DNA of 64,000 nucleotides, taken from the NCBI GenBank assembly GCA_903918315.1, contig CAIXEA010000152.1:1-64000 (forward strand). The letters are read 5' to 3'. The notes below the pieces were generated by a model. That model was not told where the DNA came from, did no database searches, and saw nothing but the letters and a program-made list of their open reading frames with translations. The translations under genes were made by a program, and so were the position numbers. Positions within the stretch are counted from its first letter, which is position 1; each line of letters opens with the position of its first letter. Positions 18,024 to 27,303 of this stretch are shown in pieces. Source of the DNA: an uncultured Acetobacteraceae bacterium. GTDB lineage: Bacteria > Pseudomonadota > Alphaproteobacteria > Acetobacterales > Acetobacteraceae.

Positions 18024-19244
18024 TCAGTTGGTCGGGAAGTGGCACTTCTCGTTGACCGGATGCAGCACCTGCGCGACCGGGGTGGTGGCGACCAGCTTGT
18101 AGAGATCCCATTCACCCGTGCTCTCGGCCTTGGTCTTGACCTGGAACAGGTAGGCCGGGAACTCACCACGGCCGTCTTCGCGCACGCGGCCGGCGCCGAA
18201 GGCGTCGTCGTCGGTCGGGATCGACTTCATGCGCGCGATCGCGGCCCGGCCGCTCTTTTTCGCTTCCACCGCGCCCATCGCCTGCGCCGCTTTCAGATAG
18301 TGGCGGGTGATGCCGTAGGTACTGGCATGCGCCTGGTTCGGGTAGTTCTTCGGGGATTTCGGCACCAGCCGCTTGGTGAAGGCGCGGGTACGTTCGTTCA
18401 AGTCCCAATAGAATGTTTCGGTGGTGGTCAGACCGGCGCAGGTTTCCACACCCAACGAGTGCACGTCGGTCATGAACAGCAGCAGCGGGGCGATTTTCAT
18501 GGTCTTGGTCAGGCCGAATTCAGCCGACTGCTTGATGCAGTTCTGGGTATCCAGGCCCGCCATCGCCAGGCCCAGCACCTTCGCGCCGCTCGCCTGCGCC
18601 TGGGTCAAATAGGACGAGAAGTCCGTCGTATCGGGGAACGGGTAGCGCAGGTCGCCCTTCACCTCCCCGCCGCCAGCGAGCACCACTTCCTTGGTCAGAT
18701 CGGCCAGCGACTGACCGAAGGCGTAGTTGGCGGTGACGAAGAACCAGGACTTGTGACCCTGCGCCATCAGCGCGCCACCAGTGGAATGGGCGTTCTCGTA
18801 GGTATCGAAGCTCCAGACGATGGAGTTCGGGCTGCACTGCGCATCCGTCAACGCCGCCACGGTGGCGGAGGCGTTGAGCATCATCTTGTCCTTCTCACGC
18901 GCCACCTGGGCGACGGCCAGCGCCACTGAGGATGTGGGGACGTCGATCACCCCGTCCACGCCCTGATCGAACCACTGGCGCGCGATCGAAGCCGCGATGT
19001 CCGGCTTGTTCTGATGGTCCGCGCTGATGATTTCGACGTCGAAGCTGAGGTCGCTCTTCATTTCCTCCAGCGCCAACTGCGCGGCGGCGACCGAGGTCGG
19101 GCCGGTGTTGTCGCGATAGGTGCCGGACAGATCGGTCAAAACCCCCAGCTTGATCGTCGGCCGACCCTGGGCGCGGGCGCCAATGAGCGGAACGGAGGAG
19201 AGGGCGGCAGCGGTGCCAAGCAGGCCCCGGCGTGAAAGCGACAT
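18024..19244 (-). CDS. LivK-type ABC substrate-binding protein, Tat-exported
   Basis: A 406-residue periplasmic binding protein of the Peripla_BP_6 (leucine/isoleucine/valine-binding) class. The N-terminus MSLSRRGLLGTAAAL has a twin-arginine motif, then a hydrophobic stretch and an ARA-Q cleavage region. The mature protein opens IKLGVLTDLSGTYRDN, the usual first strand and ligand loop. The family binds amino acids, amides and aromatic acids. No LivHMGF genes are adjacent, so it is an orphan or its transporter is elsewhere. Tat export suggests folding before translocation. The substrate is unknown. Confidence 0.88.
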   Translation of the reverse strand: MSLSRRGLLGTAAALSSVPLIGARAQGRPTIKLGVLTDLSGTYRDNTGPTSVAAAQLALEEMKSDLSFDVEIISADHQNKPDIAASIARQWFDQGVDGVIDVPTSSVALAVAQVAREKDKMMLNASATVAALTDAQCSPNSIVWSFDTYENAHSTGGALMAQGHKSWFFVTANYAFGQSLADLTKEVVLAGGGEVKGDLRYPFPDTTDFSSYLTQAQASGAKVLGLAMAGLDTQNCIKQSAEFGLTKTMKIAPLLLFMTDVHSLGVETCAGLTTTETFYWDLNERTRAFTKRLVPKSPKNYPNQAHASTYGITRHYLKAAQAMGAVEAKKSGRAAIARMKSIPTDDDAFGAGRVREDGRGEFPAYLFQVKTKAESTGEWDLYKLVATTPVAQVLHPVNEKCHFPTN

Positions 19245-19428
19245 CGTTTGAGTCTCCCAGTTGGAGTATTTTGCTGATAACCGCGGGGATCGCGGGTTTC
19301 AGGATCCGTGAAGCCGGCCTTCTACGCGGGAAAGCACGGGGGGCGTCAAGGGGTGGCACACGCGATCGATGAGGCCGGAACCCCCCTCCCAGGGGCGGCA
19401 AAAGTTCGGCCGGCGGCGGGGGGATGTT

Positions 19429-20295
19429 TCACTTGTTCGCCGCCGCCGCCTTTTCCCGCCGCCGGTGCCAGCCCTCCATCAGTTGCAGCACCGTCGCAGC
19501 CGTTTCCTCAATCGATCGGCGGGTCACGTCGATGACCGGCCAGCCGTGGCTGTTGCACATGCGGCGCGCCCAGAGCAGTTCCTGCTTCACCGCGTCCTCA
19601 TCGACATATTCCGTCCCGCCTTGCCGCGCGAAGCCGGCCTGGCCGCCCGCGCCGATCAGCCGGAGGCGATGGCGGCGGATTTCGATCAGGGCCTGGTCGT
19701 CCAGGGTCAGGCCGATGACCGGACATTTCGCGGTGGCGAGGCCGGGGATTTCCGGCGTGCCAGGCACCAGCGGCACATTGGCCGCCTTGATCCCGCGATT
19801 GGCGAGGTAGAAACACGTCGGCGTCTTCGAACTGCGCGATACCCCGACGAGGATGACATCGGCCTCCGCCAGATTGGTGTGGGCCTGGCCATCGTCATGC
19901 GCCAGCACGTAGTGCATGGCGTCGATGCGCTTGAAATAATCCACATTCAAAACGTATTGCCGTCCGGGGCGGGCGGCGGCGGTTTCACCGATATATTCCT
20001 GCAACATGTTCATCACGGGATCGAGCACGTTCACGATCGGCAGGTTCAGTTGCTGGCAGGTTTTTTCCAGCTCCGAACGAAGCCCCTGATCGACGATCGT
20101 CGATAGCACCGGGCCCGGCTCATGCTCGATGCCTTCAATCACGCGGTGCAACTGGAAGCGGGTGCGGATCAGGCTCCAGCGGTGATGCACGACATCGGCG
20201 TGCTCAAACTGCACCGTGGTGGCGCGGGCGAGCGAATTCAGCGTCTCCCCGGTCGCGTCGGAGACCAGATGCAGGTTGATTTTCTGAGTTTCCAT
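19429..20295 (-). CDS. ppsR: PpsR/PDRP-type bifunctional kinase and pyrophosphorylase
   Basis: A 288-residue DUF299-family protein that phosphorylates and dephosphorylates PEP synthase or pyruvate phosphate dikinase to switch gluconeogenic flux. The N-terminal [14 protein letters not shown] is highly characteristic, and the P-loop-like [18 protein letters not shown] is the nucleotide-binding site. The C-terminus ([14 protein letters not shown]) carries the family's closing helix. The target enzyme is not in this window. It is divergent from the class III aminotransferase gene, 82 bp away. Confidence 0.93.
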   Translation of the reverse strand: METQKINLHLVSDATGETLNSLARATTVQFEHADVVHHRWSLIRTRFQLHRVIEGIEHEPGPVLSTIVDQGLRSELEKTCQQLNLPIVNVLDPVMNMLQEYIGETAAARPGRQYVLNVDYFKRIDAMHYVLAHDDGQAHTNLAEADVILVGVSRSSKTPTCFYLANRGIKAANVPLVPGTPEIPGLATAKCPVIGLTLDDQALIEIRRHRLRLIGAGGQAGFARQGGTEYVDEDAVKQELLWARRMCNSHGWPVIDVTRRSIEETAATVLQLMEGWHRRREKAAAANK

Positions 20296-20377
20296 GGATC
20301 GATGGTACTGGCGCGCCCCACCCTGTCAACGCATCTTTGCACGCGCTACGCTGGCACCAACCCAAGGAGAGGCCGCC

Positions 20378-21811
20378 ATGACATACGTCGCCCCCAACTC
20401 CGTGCAGGCACGCGATATCGCCAGCATCGTACATCCGCAGACCAACCTCGCCACGCATATCACCCAGGGACCGGTGGTGATCGGCAGCGGCCAGGGTTGT
20501 TTCGTGACCGACGACAATGGGACCGAATTTCTCGACGCCGCGGCCGGGCTGTGGTGCGCCTCCCTCGGCTATGCATCCGAACGGCTGGCCCGCGTCGCCT
20601 ATGAGCAAATGCGCAAGCTCGGCTATTACCACCTGTACCGCGGCACCACGAACGAGAACAGCGTCGATCTGGCGGAGAAGCTCCTGTCAATCGCGCCGGT
20701 GCCCATGAGCAAGGTGCTGTTCCAGTGCTCCGGCTCGGAAGCCAATGACACCGCCATCAAGCTGGTCTGGTACTACCATGCCGCCATCGGCAAACCGAAC
20801 AAGCGCAAGATCATCGGCCGCCGGATGGGCTATCACGGCTCCACCACCGCCGCGATCAGCGCGTCCGGCAAAGCCGACATGCACGCCGATTTCGGCCTGC
20901 CCCTGCCGGGCTTCATCCATACCGAATACCCCCACTACTACCGCGACCATCAGGAAGGGGAGAGTGAGGAGCAATACGCCACCCGCCTGGCCGACGCCTT
21001 CGAGGCCCTGATCCTGCGCGAAGGCCCCGAGACCTGTGCCGCCTTCATCGGGGAGCCGGTGATGGGCGCCGGCGGCGGCCTGCCCCCGCCGCGCACCTAT
21101 TGGGACAAAATGCAGGCGGTGATCCGCAAATACGACCTGCTGTTCATCGCCGATGAGGTCATCTGCGGCTTCGGCCGCACCGGCAACATGTGGGGATGCC
21201 AGACCTACGACCTGAAGCCGGACATGGTGTCCTGCGCCAAGGCCCTCTCGGCCGGGATGCAGCCGATCTCGGCGCTGATGATCAATCAGCGGGTGTTTGA
21301 GGCGATGCTGGATGAAAGCCGCAAACTCGGCAATTTCGCGCATGGTTTCACCTATGCGGGCCATCCCGTGACCACCGCCGTGGCGCTGGAAACGCTCCGC
21401 ATCTACGACGAAATGGACATGATCGCGCATGTCCAGCGCGTCGGGCCCTATCTACAGGAAACCCTGGCGACGCTGATGGATCACCCTTTGGTGGGGGAAG
21501 TCCGGGGCATCGGCATGATCACGGGCATCGAACTGGTGGCCGACAAGGCCACCCGCGCCTTGTTCGACCCGGCCCGCAAAGTCGGCGCCAGAGTCGACCA
21601 TTTCGCCCGCAAGCATGGGCTGATCGCCCGCCTGATCGGGGATCGCGTCGCCTTCTCCCCGCCGCTCATCATCACCGAAGCCGAAATCGACGAAATCGGC
21701 CGGCGGCTCCGGCTGGCGCTGGATGAGACCTGGGCGGAGCTACAGTCCGGCGCCTTACATCTCAGGCATCGTCGGCGTCGAAGCCCACAAGGCGCAGCGC
21801 GCGGCCCCTGA
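20378..21811 (+). CDS. class III PLP-dependent aminotransferase (omega-transaminase type)
   Basis: A 477-residue fold-type I aminotransferase from the ATG at 20378, preceded by AAGGAGAG. Visible elements: FQCSGSEANDTAIKL (PLP phosphate), GYHGSTTAAISASG, IADEVICGFGRTG (PLP aspartate) and the Schiff-base lysine in SCAKALSAGMQPIS. Related enzymes use pyruvate as acceptor for beta-alanine, putrescine, taurine or aryl amines. The C-terminal tail (RHRRRRSPQGAARGP) lies wholly inside the convergent exonuclease gene and is atypical, which suggests that an earlier stop codon was lost. The exact amine donor cannot be assigned. Confidence 0.9.
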   Translation: MTYVAPNSVQARDIASIVHPQTNLATHITQGPVVIGSGQGCFVTDDNGTEFLDAAAGLWCASLGYASERLARVAYEQMRKLGYYHLYRGTTNENSVDLAEKLLSIAPVPMSKVLFQCSGSEANDTAIKLVWYYHAAIGKPNKRKIIGRRMGYHGSTTAAISASGKADMHADFGLPLPGFIHTEYPHYYRDHQEGESEEQYATRLADAFEALILREGPETCAAFIGEPVMGAGGGLPPPRTYWDKMQAVIRKYDLLFIADEVICGFGRTGNMWGCQTYDLKPDMVSCAKALSAGMQPISALMINQRVFEAMLDESRKLGNFAHGFTYAGHPVTTAVALETLRIYDEMDMIAHVQRVGPYLQETLATLMDHPLVGEVRGIGMITGIELVADKATRALFDPARKVGARVDHFARKHGLIARLIGDRVAFSPPLIITEAEIDEIGRRLRLALDETWAELQSGALHLRHRRRRSPQGAARGP

Positions 21812-22760
21812 TCCCACGCAGCCCCGCCGCGTGGATCAGGGCGTCTTCCTGGCCGTGTGTGACCCAGACCTCTGACGCGCCGGTATCGTCCAGCGTCGCA
21901 TTCAGCTCGGCCCAATCGGCATGGTCGGAGATGATCAGCGGCAGCTCCGCCCCACTGGCCCGGACGCGATGGCGCACGCGCATCCAGCCCGAGGCATAGG
22001 CGATCACCGGATCAGTCAGATGATCGAGCGCCGAACCGGGCGGGGCCAGTACGATGGCACCGGCCAGTTCGTCCCGGGATGCGGCGCTGGCCAGCCGGGT
22101 GCGGCCGAGTTCAACCCCGAAGCCGCGATAGATCGTGCACATCGCCGCCAGCGCGCGATGCAGGAAAATCGGCTGATCCCAACCCGCGCCCCGCAGCAAG
22201 GCGATCAGGCGCTGGCACTTGCCCAGAGAATAGCAGCCGATGACATGGGTCCGGCGCGGGAACAGCGAAAGACTGTCCAGCACCCGTTGGATCTCCGCCG
22301 CCGCGGGCGGATGGAGGAAGACCGGCAGACCGAACGTGGCTTCCGTCACGAACACGTCGCAGGCGATGGGTTCGAAGGGCGCGCAGGTGGGATCCGCGGC
22401 GCGCTTGTAATCGCCGCTCACGACCGCGCGGCTGCCGCGATAGGCCATGGCGATCTGGGCGCTGCCCAGGATGTGGCCAGCCGGTTGCAGCCAGACCTGG
22501 ACCTCCCCGAGGGTGATGACCTCCCCATACGCCAGGGCTTGCTGGGTTCCGCCGGCCCGGCGTTCCCCCATGCGGGCCCGCATGACGGCCAGGGTTTCCT
22601 GCGTGGCCAGCACGGCGCGATGGCCCGGGCGGGCATGATCGGAATGGCCATGCGTGATGATCGCGCGATCCACCACCCGCACCGGGTCGATGAAGAACCC
22701 GCCGGGCTCGCAATACAGGCCCTGTGGCAGCGGCTTCAGCCAGGTCTCGGGATGCGGCAT
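21762..22760 (-). CDS. ligase-associated DNA exonuclease (metallo-beta-lactamase fold)
   Basis: A 332-residue metallo-beta-lactamase protein with H37-x-H39-x-D41-H42 in THGHSDHARPG and the SGDYKRAADPTCAPFEP and FVTEATFGLP elements of the ligase-associated exonuclease family. These act with a dedicated ATP-dependent ligase, a DEXH helicase and a phosphoesterase in bacterial DNA repair. The helicase gene is divergent and next door, but no ligase gene is present. The start is uncertain: ATGs at 22760, 22769, 22772 and 22820 are all open, and 22760 fits the family N-terminus. The 3' end overlaps the convergent aminotransferase gene by 50 bp. Confidence 0.87.
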   Translation of the reverse strand: MPHPETWLKPLPQGLYCEPGGFFIDPVRVVDRAIITHGHSDHARPGHRAVLATQETLAVMRARMGERRAGGTQQALAYGEVITLGEVQVWLQPAGHILGSAQIAMAYRGSRAVVSGDYKRAADPTCAPFEPIACDVFVTEATFGLPVFLHPPAAAEIQRVLDSLSLFPRRTHVIGCYSLGKCQRLIALLRGAGWDQPIFLHRALAAMCTIYRGFGVELGRTRLASAASRDELAGAIVLAPPGSALDHLTDPVIAYASGWMRVRHRVRASGAELPLIISDHADWAELNATLDDTGASEVWVTHGQEDALIHAAGLRGIRGRALRLVGFDADDA

Positions 22761-22818
22761 GGGTGGCATCATGGACCGCAATGGCAGGGTCTGTCGCGTT
22801 GTGCCTATGCTCCGCCGC

Positions 22819-25299
22819 ATGACGGAACCATTAACAGGGTCATTGCCGGAACCCTTCGCGGGTTGGTTCGCCGCCCAGGGCTGGACGCCAAGGGCGCATC
22901 AATGCGCCATGCTCGACGCCAGCCGGGCGGGCGACAGCGTGCTGCTGATCGCCCCCACCGGCGGCGGCAAGACTTTGGCCGGGTTCCTGCCCAGCCTGGT
23001 GGCGCTCACGGAAACGCCCGTCGAAACCCTGCACACGCTCTACATCAGCCCCCTGAAGGCGCTGGCCACCGATATCGCGCGCAACCTGATGCGGCCGGTG
23101 GACGATATGCGGCTGCCCATCCGCATCGAGACCCGCACCGGCGATACGCCGGCCAACCGCCGCGCCCGGCAAAAAGAGCGCCCGCCGCAGATCCTGCTGA
23201 CCACGCCGGAAAGCCTGGCGGTGCTGCTGTCGCTGGCGGACGCGGAGGCATTCTTCCGGCATCTGTCCTGCGTGGTGATGGATGAGGTCCACGCCCTCGC
23301 CGGGACCAAGCGTGGCGACCAGCTGGCCCTGGGCGTGGCGCGGCTGCGGACACTGGCGCCGGGGATGCGTTGCGTCGGCCTGTCGGCGACCGTCGCGCAT
23401 CCCGATGCGATCCAGGCCTTCGTGGGGGCGCGGCGGGTGATCGCCGTGGCCGACGGCGCGCCGCCGCACCTGTCCGTCATGATCCCACCGGGCGAACTGT
23501 CCTGGGCCGGGCATATGGGCCTCGATTCCGCCCCGCAGGTCATGGCCCGCATCGCCAGCACGGCCATGACGATCGTGTTCGTCAATACCCGCGCCCAGGC
23601 CGAGCTGATGTTTCAGGCGCTCTGGAAGATCAATGACGCCACGCTGCCCATCGCCCTGCATCACGGATCGCTGGAAATCGAGCAGCGGCGCAAGGTGGAG
23701 GCGGCGATGGCGGCCGGGCGGCTGCGGGCGGTGGTGGCGACGTCCTCCCTGGACCTCGGCATCGACTGGGGCGGCGTCGATCAGGTCATCCAGGTCGGCG
23801 CCCCCAAGGGGGTGTCCCGCCTGTTGCAGCGGGTCGGGCGTTCGAACCACCGGATGGATGAGGCCTCCCGCGCCATCCTGGTCCCCGCCAACCGGTTCGA
23901 GGTTCTGGAGTGCGAAGCCGCCATCCTGGGTGTTGCAGCGCATGAGCTCGACGGCGATCCGCCGCGCCCCGGCGGGCTGGACGTTCTGGCGCAGCATCTG
24001 CTGGGGCTCGCCTGCGCGGCCCCGTTCCTGCCGGACGATGTCTATCAGGAGGTCATTTCGGCCGCGCCCTACGCGAACTTGTCCCGCTCGGACTTCGACG
24101 ACGTGCTGGCCTATGTCGAACATGGCGGCTACGCGCTGGCGGCGTACGAACAATGGCACAAATTGTTTCGCGACAGTGAGGGGCGGATGCACGTCCGCTC
24201 CGCCCGCATCGCCGCGCAGCACCGCATGAATATCGGCACCATCGTCGAGGCACCGCTGCTGAAAGTACGGCTGGTGTCAGGCCGATCGCGGATCGGACCG
24301 ACATTGGGGGAGATCGAGGAGTATTTCGTGGGCCTGCTGCGCCCCGGCGACACCTTCATGTTCGCGGGGCGCTTGTTACGCTTTCTACGGCTGCATGAAA
24401 TGGTCGTCGAATGCAGCGAAGGCGGCACCGGGGAGCCGATGGTGCCGGCCTATGAGGGCGGGCGCATGCCGCTGACCACGAACCTCGCGGATCGGGTCCG
24501 GGGATTGCTGCAGAACCCCGGCCGCTGGGATGTCTTCCCCGAACAGGTGCAAGACTGGTTGCGCATGCAGCGGGCCTTCTCCCGCATGCCCGGCCGCAAC
24601 GATTTGCTGGTGGAAACCTTTCCGCGCGGGGATCGGTGGTACCTCGTCGCCTATTGTTTCGAGGGCCGCAACGCCCATCAGACCCTCGGCATGCTGATCA
24701 CCAAACGCATGGAGCGGTTCGGCTTCGCGCCGCTTGGCTTCGTGGCCACCGACTATGTCCTGGGGATCTGGTCGGTGCATCCGCCCCGCGACGTCGCCCG
24801 GTTGTTCGATGAGGACATGCTCGGTGACGACCTGGAAAGCTGGATGGCCGACAGCTCGATGCTGAAGCGCACCTTCCGCAACGTCGCCGTGATCGCCGGG
24901 CTGATCCAGCGCAACCATCCGGGGGCCGAGAAGACCCGCAAGGCGGTCACGGTGAACGCTGATCTGATCTACAACGTGCTGCGTCAGCATCAGCCGGATC
25001 ACATTCTGCTGCGCGCAACCCGGGCCGACGCGGCGTCCGGCCTGATCGACGCCGGACGCATCGCGGCCATGCTGAAGCGGGTCAAAGGCCGCATCGTGCA
25101 CATGGTTCTGTCGCGCGTGTCACCGCTGGCGGTGCCGGTGCTGCTGGAAATCGGGCGGGAGAGCGTGCGCACCGGCGATAACGAAGACGCGCTGCTGGCG
25201 GAGGCCGAGGCCATCATCGCCGAAGCGGCCGGCACGCGGGAACCACCCAGACCCAAGGCGGCCCGCCGCCGCGCGGCGCAGGGGGATTTGTTCGGGTAA
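22819..25299 (+). CDS. ligase-associated DEXH-box DNA helicase (Lhr-like)
   Basis: An 826-residue superfamily 2 helicase from the ATG at 22819 (alternatives ATG 22807, GTG 22801). RecA domain 1: Walker A APTGGGKT at residues 45-52 and DEVH in VVMDEVHALAG. RecA domain 2: TSSLDLGIDWGGVDQVIQ and LQRVGRSNHR. The C-terminal Lhr-core region follows. The family is a 3'-5' DNA helicase implicated in DNA damage response with the ligase-associated exonuclease. The two genes share a divergent promoter of roughly 50 bp. The usual ATP-dependent ligase and phosphoesterase partners are not in the window. Confidence 0.9.
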   Translation: MTEPLTGSLPEPFAGWFAAQGWTPRAHQCAMLDASRAGDSVLLIAPTGGGKTLAGFLPSLVALTETPVETLHTLYISPLKALATDIARNLMRPVDDMRLPIRIETRTGDTPANRRARQKERPPQILLTTPESLAVLLSLADAEAFFRHLSCVVMDEVHALAGTKRGDQLALGVARLRTLAPGMRCVGLSATVAHPDAIQAFVGARRVIAVADGAPPHLSVMIPPGELSWAGHMGLDSAPQVMARIASTAMTIVFVNTRAQAELMFQALWKINDATLPIALHHGSLEIEQRRKVEAAMAAGRLRAVVATSSLDLGIDWGGVDQVIQVGAPKGVSRLLQRVGRSNHRMDEASRAILVPANRFEVLECEAAILGVAAHELDGDPPRPGGLDVLAQHLLGLACAAPFLPDDVYQEVISAAPYANLSRSDFDDVLAYVEHGGYALAAYEQWHKLFRDSEGRMHVRSARIAAQHRMNIGTIVEAPLLKVRLVSGRSRIGPTLGEIEEYFVGLLRPGDTFMFAGRLLRFLRLHEMVVECSEGGTGEPMVPAYEGGRMPLTTNLADRVRGLLQNPGRWDVFPEQVQDWLRMQRAFSRMPGRNDLLVETFPRGDRWYLVAYCFEGRNAHQTLGMLITKRMERFGFAPLGFVATDYVLGIWSVHPPRDVARLFDEDMLGDDLESWMADSSMLKRTFRNVAVIAGLIQRNHPGAEKTRKAVTVNADLIYNVLRQHQPDHILLRATRADAASGLIDAGRIAAMLKRVKGRIVHMVLSRVSPLAVPVLLEIGRESVRTGDNEDALLAEAEAIIAEAAGTREPPRPKAARRRAAQGDLFG

Positions 25300-25304
25300 G
25301 CCGG

Positions 25305-26483
25305 TCAGCCGAATCCGGCCAGCGCGAAGGGCCGCAAATCGTATTGTTGCTCCTTCGGGTCGCCTATCATTCCGGCGATGGCATCGCCGATGCCGGCGGA
25401 GTGTTTGAAGCCGTGACCGGAACAAGCGGACACGACCATGACCCGGCTCATGGCGGGATGCCAGTCGATCAGGAAGTTCACACCCGGTGCTTCGGTGTAC
25501 AGGCAGGTTTTCACCGCCGTCAGCCGGGGGGACACGCCAGCGAACCGGCCTTCGACGAAGGCGCTGTGGAAGGCCGCGATCTCCCCGCCGGTGACGCCGG
25601 ACTTCCTTGCGTCGGGATCGGTCCAGGCGGTGCGCCGCTCATCGGCGATCTTGACGCCGGTCGCGCCATGCGGCGTCGGGAATCCGTAGACATGCCCGCC
25701 GCCATGCGCGAAATGGCGGATATAGGTTGGGCATTTTTCGGGTTCGTACAACGACGGCTCATCGGCCTCAAACCAGTGCAAGACCTGACGGGTCGGGCGC
25801 AGCAGCCGATCGAAGGGGGCGCCGAGGAGTTTGGCGGTCCAGGCGCCGGCGGTGACGATGGCGAAATCGGCCTCGATCATACCGGCGGTGGTTTCGATCC
25901 GGACCCACGGGGTGCCCTGCGTCACGTCCAACACGACCGTGTTCGGAAGGACCGTGGCGCCGGCCCGCCGGGCTTCTTGCAGTTGCACGCGGATGCAGGC
26001 CTCGGGGTAAACGAAGCCCGCGCCAGGTTCGTAATAGGCTTCGTCGCGGTCATCGAGCCCGGTGAATTGCGGGAAGCGGCCGGCCAGTGCCGCGCGATCC
26101 AGGATTGCGTGCTCGATCCCATAGGTCTCCGCCACTTCGCGCGAGCGGCCGAAGAAGCGGGGCTTGTTGGGGTCGCCGGCGTCCTGCTCCTGCCCGATCA
26201 CGACGCAGCCGCAATTGACCATCAGGGTTTCGCTGGTTTTCGCTTCGAGCTGACGCCAGATCTCATGGGAGCGGATGGCGAAAGGGGCGAAGGCCGGCCC
26301 TTCCCCGACGCCGAGTCGGGTGATTCGGGTTTCGCCATGGGACGAGCCCTGATCATGCGGCGGATCGAAGCGATCGATCCCGATGGCGGCGATGCCGCGC
26401 TGCGCGAGTTGATAGAGCGTGGCGGCGCCCATCGCGCCGAGGCCGATGACCACGGCCCCGTATCGTCTCCCCGCGACTGGCAT
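25305..26483 (-). CDS. monomeric sarcosine oxidase / N-methyl-L-tryptophan oxidase-like flavoenzyme
   Basis: A 392-residue FAD oxidase of the MSOX/MTOX group, oxidatively demethylating N-methyl amino acids to give formaldehyde and hydrogen peroxide. The N-terminal dinucleotide motif is VVIGLGAMGAATLYQLAQRG, followed by DQGSSHGETRI. The covalent-FAD cysteine sits in VSACSGHGFKHS, as in MSOX. The ATG at 26483 is chosen because AAGGAGG lies six bases upstream; the frame extends to 26510. It ends five bases from the convergent helicase gene. The true substrate could be another secondary amine. Confidence 0.9.
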   Translation of the reverse strand: MPVAGRRYGAVVIGLGAMGAATLYQLAQRGIAAIGIDRFDPPHDQGSSHGETRITRLGVGEGPAFAPFAIRSHEIWRQLEAKTSETLMVNCGCVVIGQEQDAGDPNKPRFFGRSREVAETYGIEHAILDRAALAGRFPQFTGLDDRDEAYYEPGAGFVYPEACIRVQLQEARRAGATVLPNTVVLDVTQGTPWVRIETTAGMIEADFAIVTAGAWTAKLLGAPFDRLLRPTRQVLHWFEADEPSLYEPEKCPTYIRHFAHGGGHVYGFPTPHGATGVKIADERRTAWTDPDARKSGVTGGEIAAFHSAFVEGRFAGVSPRLTAVKTCLYTEAPGVNFLIDWHPAMSRVMVVSACSGHGFKHSAGIGDAIAGMIGDPKEQQYDLRPFALAGFG

Positions 26484-26583
26484 CGGCACCCTCCTTCGGT
26501 CGTTCGCCATGGCGGAAGCTTAACACCACCGCCAGTCCGCACGCCACGCGCCCAGGCCGAGGCCGGATCCGGCGGGGCCGCTT

Positions 26584-27063
26584 TCACCCGCGCCCCGCGG
26601 GGGCACTTTCACCCATCAGCACGTACACGGCGGCGACGCCCAGCACGCAGGCGATGGCGCGCCGGCGGGTGAAACGCTCCCCCAGGAAAGGGGCCGCACC
26701 GGCGGCGGTGACCACGGGAATCAGTCCGACGACCAGGCCCGCCGCACCGGCCGGCATCCCGGCCGCGAGGCCGGCGTAGATGCCCGCGTAGTGCCCGCCC
26801 TGTAACAGCAGCCCGATGATCGCGGCATGCACCAACGCCATGCCGCGGGGCCAGGGCGCGCGGAACAGCCAGGCGAGCGCTGTCAGAAGCCCCGTGGCAA
26901 GGGCGAAGCGCAACGCCGTCACGGCGAAAGGGGGACCATGCCGGAGCGCGAGGGACCCGATGACGACCGCCGAGCTCCAGAGCGGGACGAAGGCGGCGCT
27001 GACCCAGATCGTGGGACTCGCGGAAGGGGGATTGGTCATCCGTGCGCCTGTGTCCGTGGCCAT
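26584..27063 (-). CDS. half-length EamA/DMT-type transporter
   Basis: A 159-residue membrane protein with about five hydrophobic helices and one EamA repeat (PFAVTALRFALATGLLTALAW; GLVVGLIPVVTAAGAAPFLGERFTRRRAIACVLGVAAVYVLM). Classical DMT exporters have two such repeats and about 290-300 residues. Only about 100 bp separate its stop from the oxidase start, so a frameshifted second half is not hidden downstream. It is either a truncated remnant or a one-repeat protein that dimerises. Start choice (27063 or 27039) is uncertain. Confidence 0.65.
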   Translation of the reverse strand: MATDTGARMTNPPSASPTIWVSAAFVPLWSSAVVIGSLALRHGPPFAVTALRFALATGLLTALAWLFRAPWPRGMALVHAAIIGLLLQGGHYAGIYAGLAAGMPAGAAGLVVGLIPVVTAAGAAPFLGERFTRRRAIACVLGVAAVYVLMGESAPAGRG

Positions 27064-27244
27064 TCCGCTTGCGAATAATGATCACGGCGTCTGCCGGGCG
27101 CAGGGTAACCGCGGTGCCGGGCCCTGAGCAAGACCGACGGTCCGGTGCGCGCCGAAGCGGGGATTCCACCCGCGCCCCAGCGCGACGCATTCACCCGAAA
27201 CCATTTGTCACGCCGCCTCCATGCTTGCACTGTGCACGACAGTT

Positions 27245-27264
27245 CGCTAACCCTGATGGTAGCG
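27245..27264. promoter_or_regulatory. possible operator upstream of the TRAP operon
   Basis: CGCTA (27245-27249) and TAGCG (27260-27264) form an inverted repeat, extended to CGCTAACC/GGTAGCG with one bulge, 40 bp before the dctP ATG. No regulator gene is adjacent. This could bind a transcription factor, but it is short enough to be chance. Confidence 0.3.
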
Positions 27265-27303
27265 TTAACACACCGGCGAGAATGGCCGGAGACGGAGGAA
27301 ACA

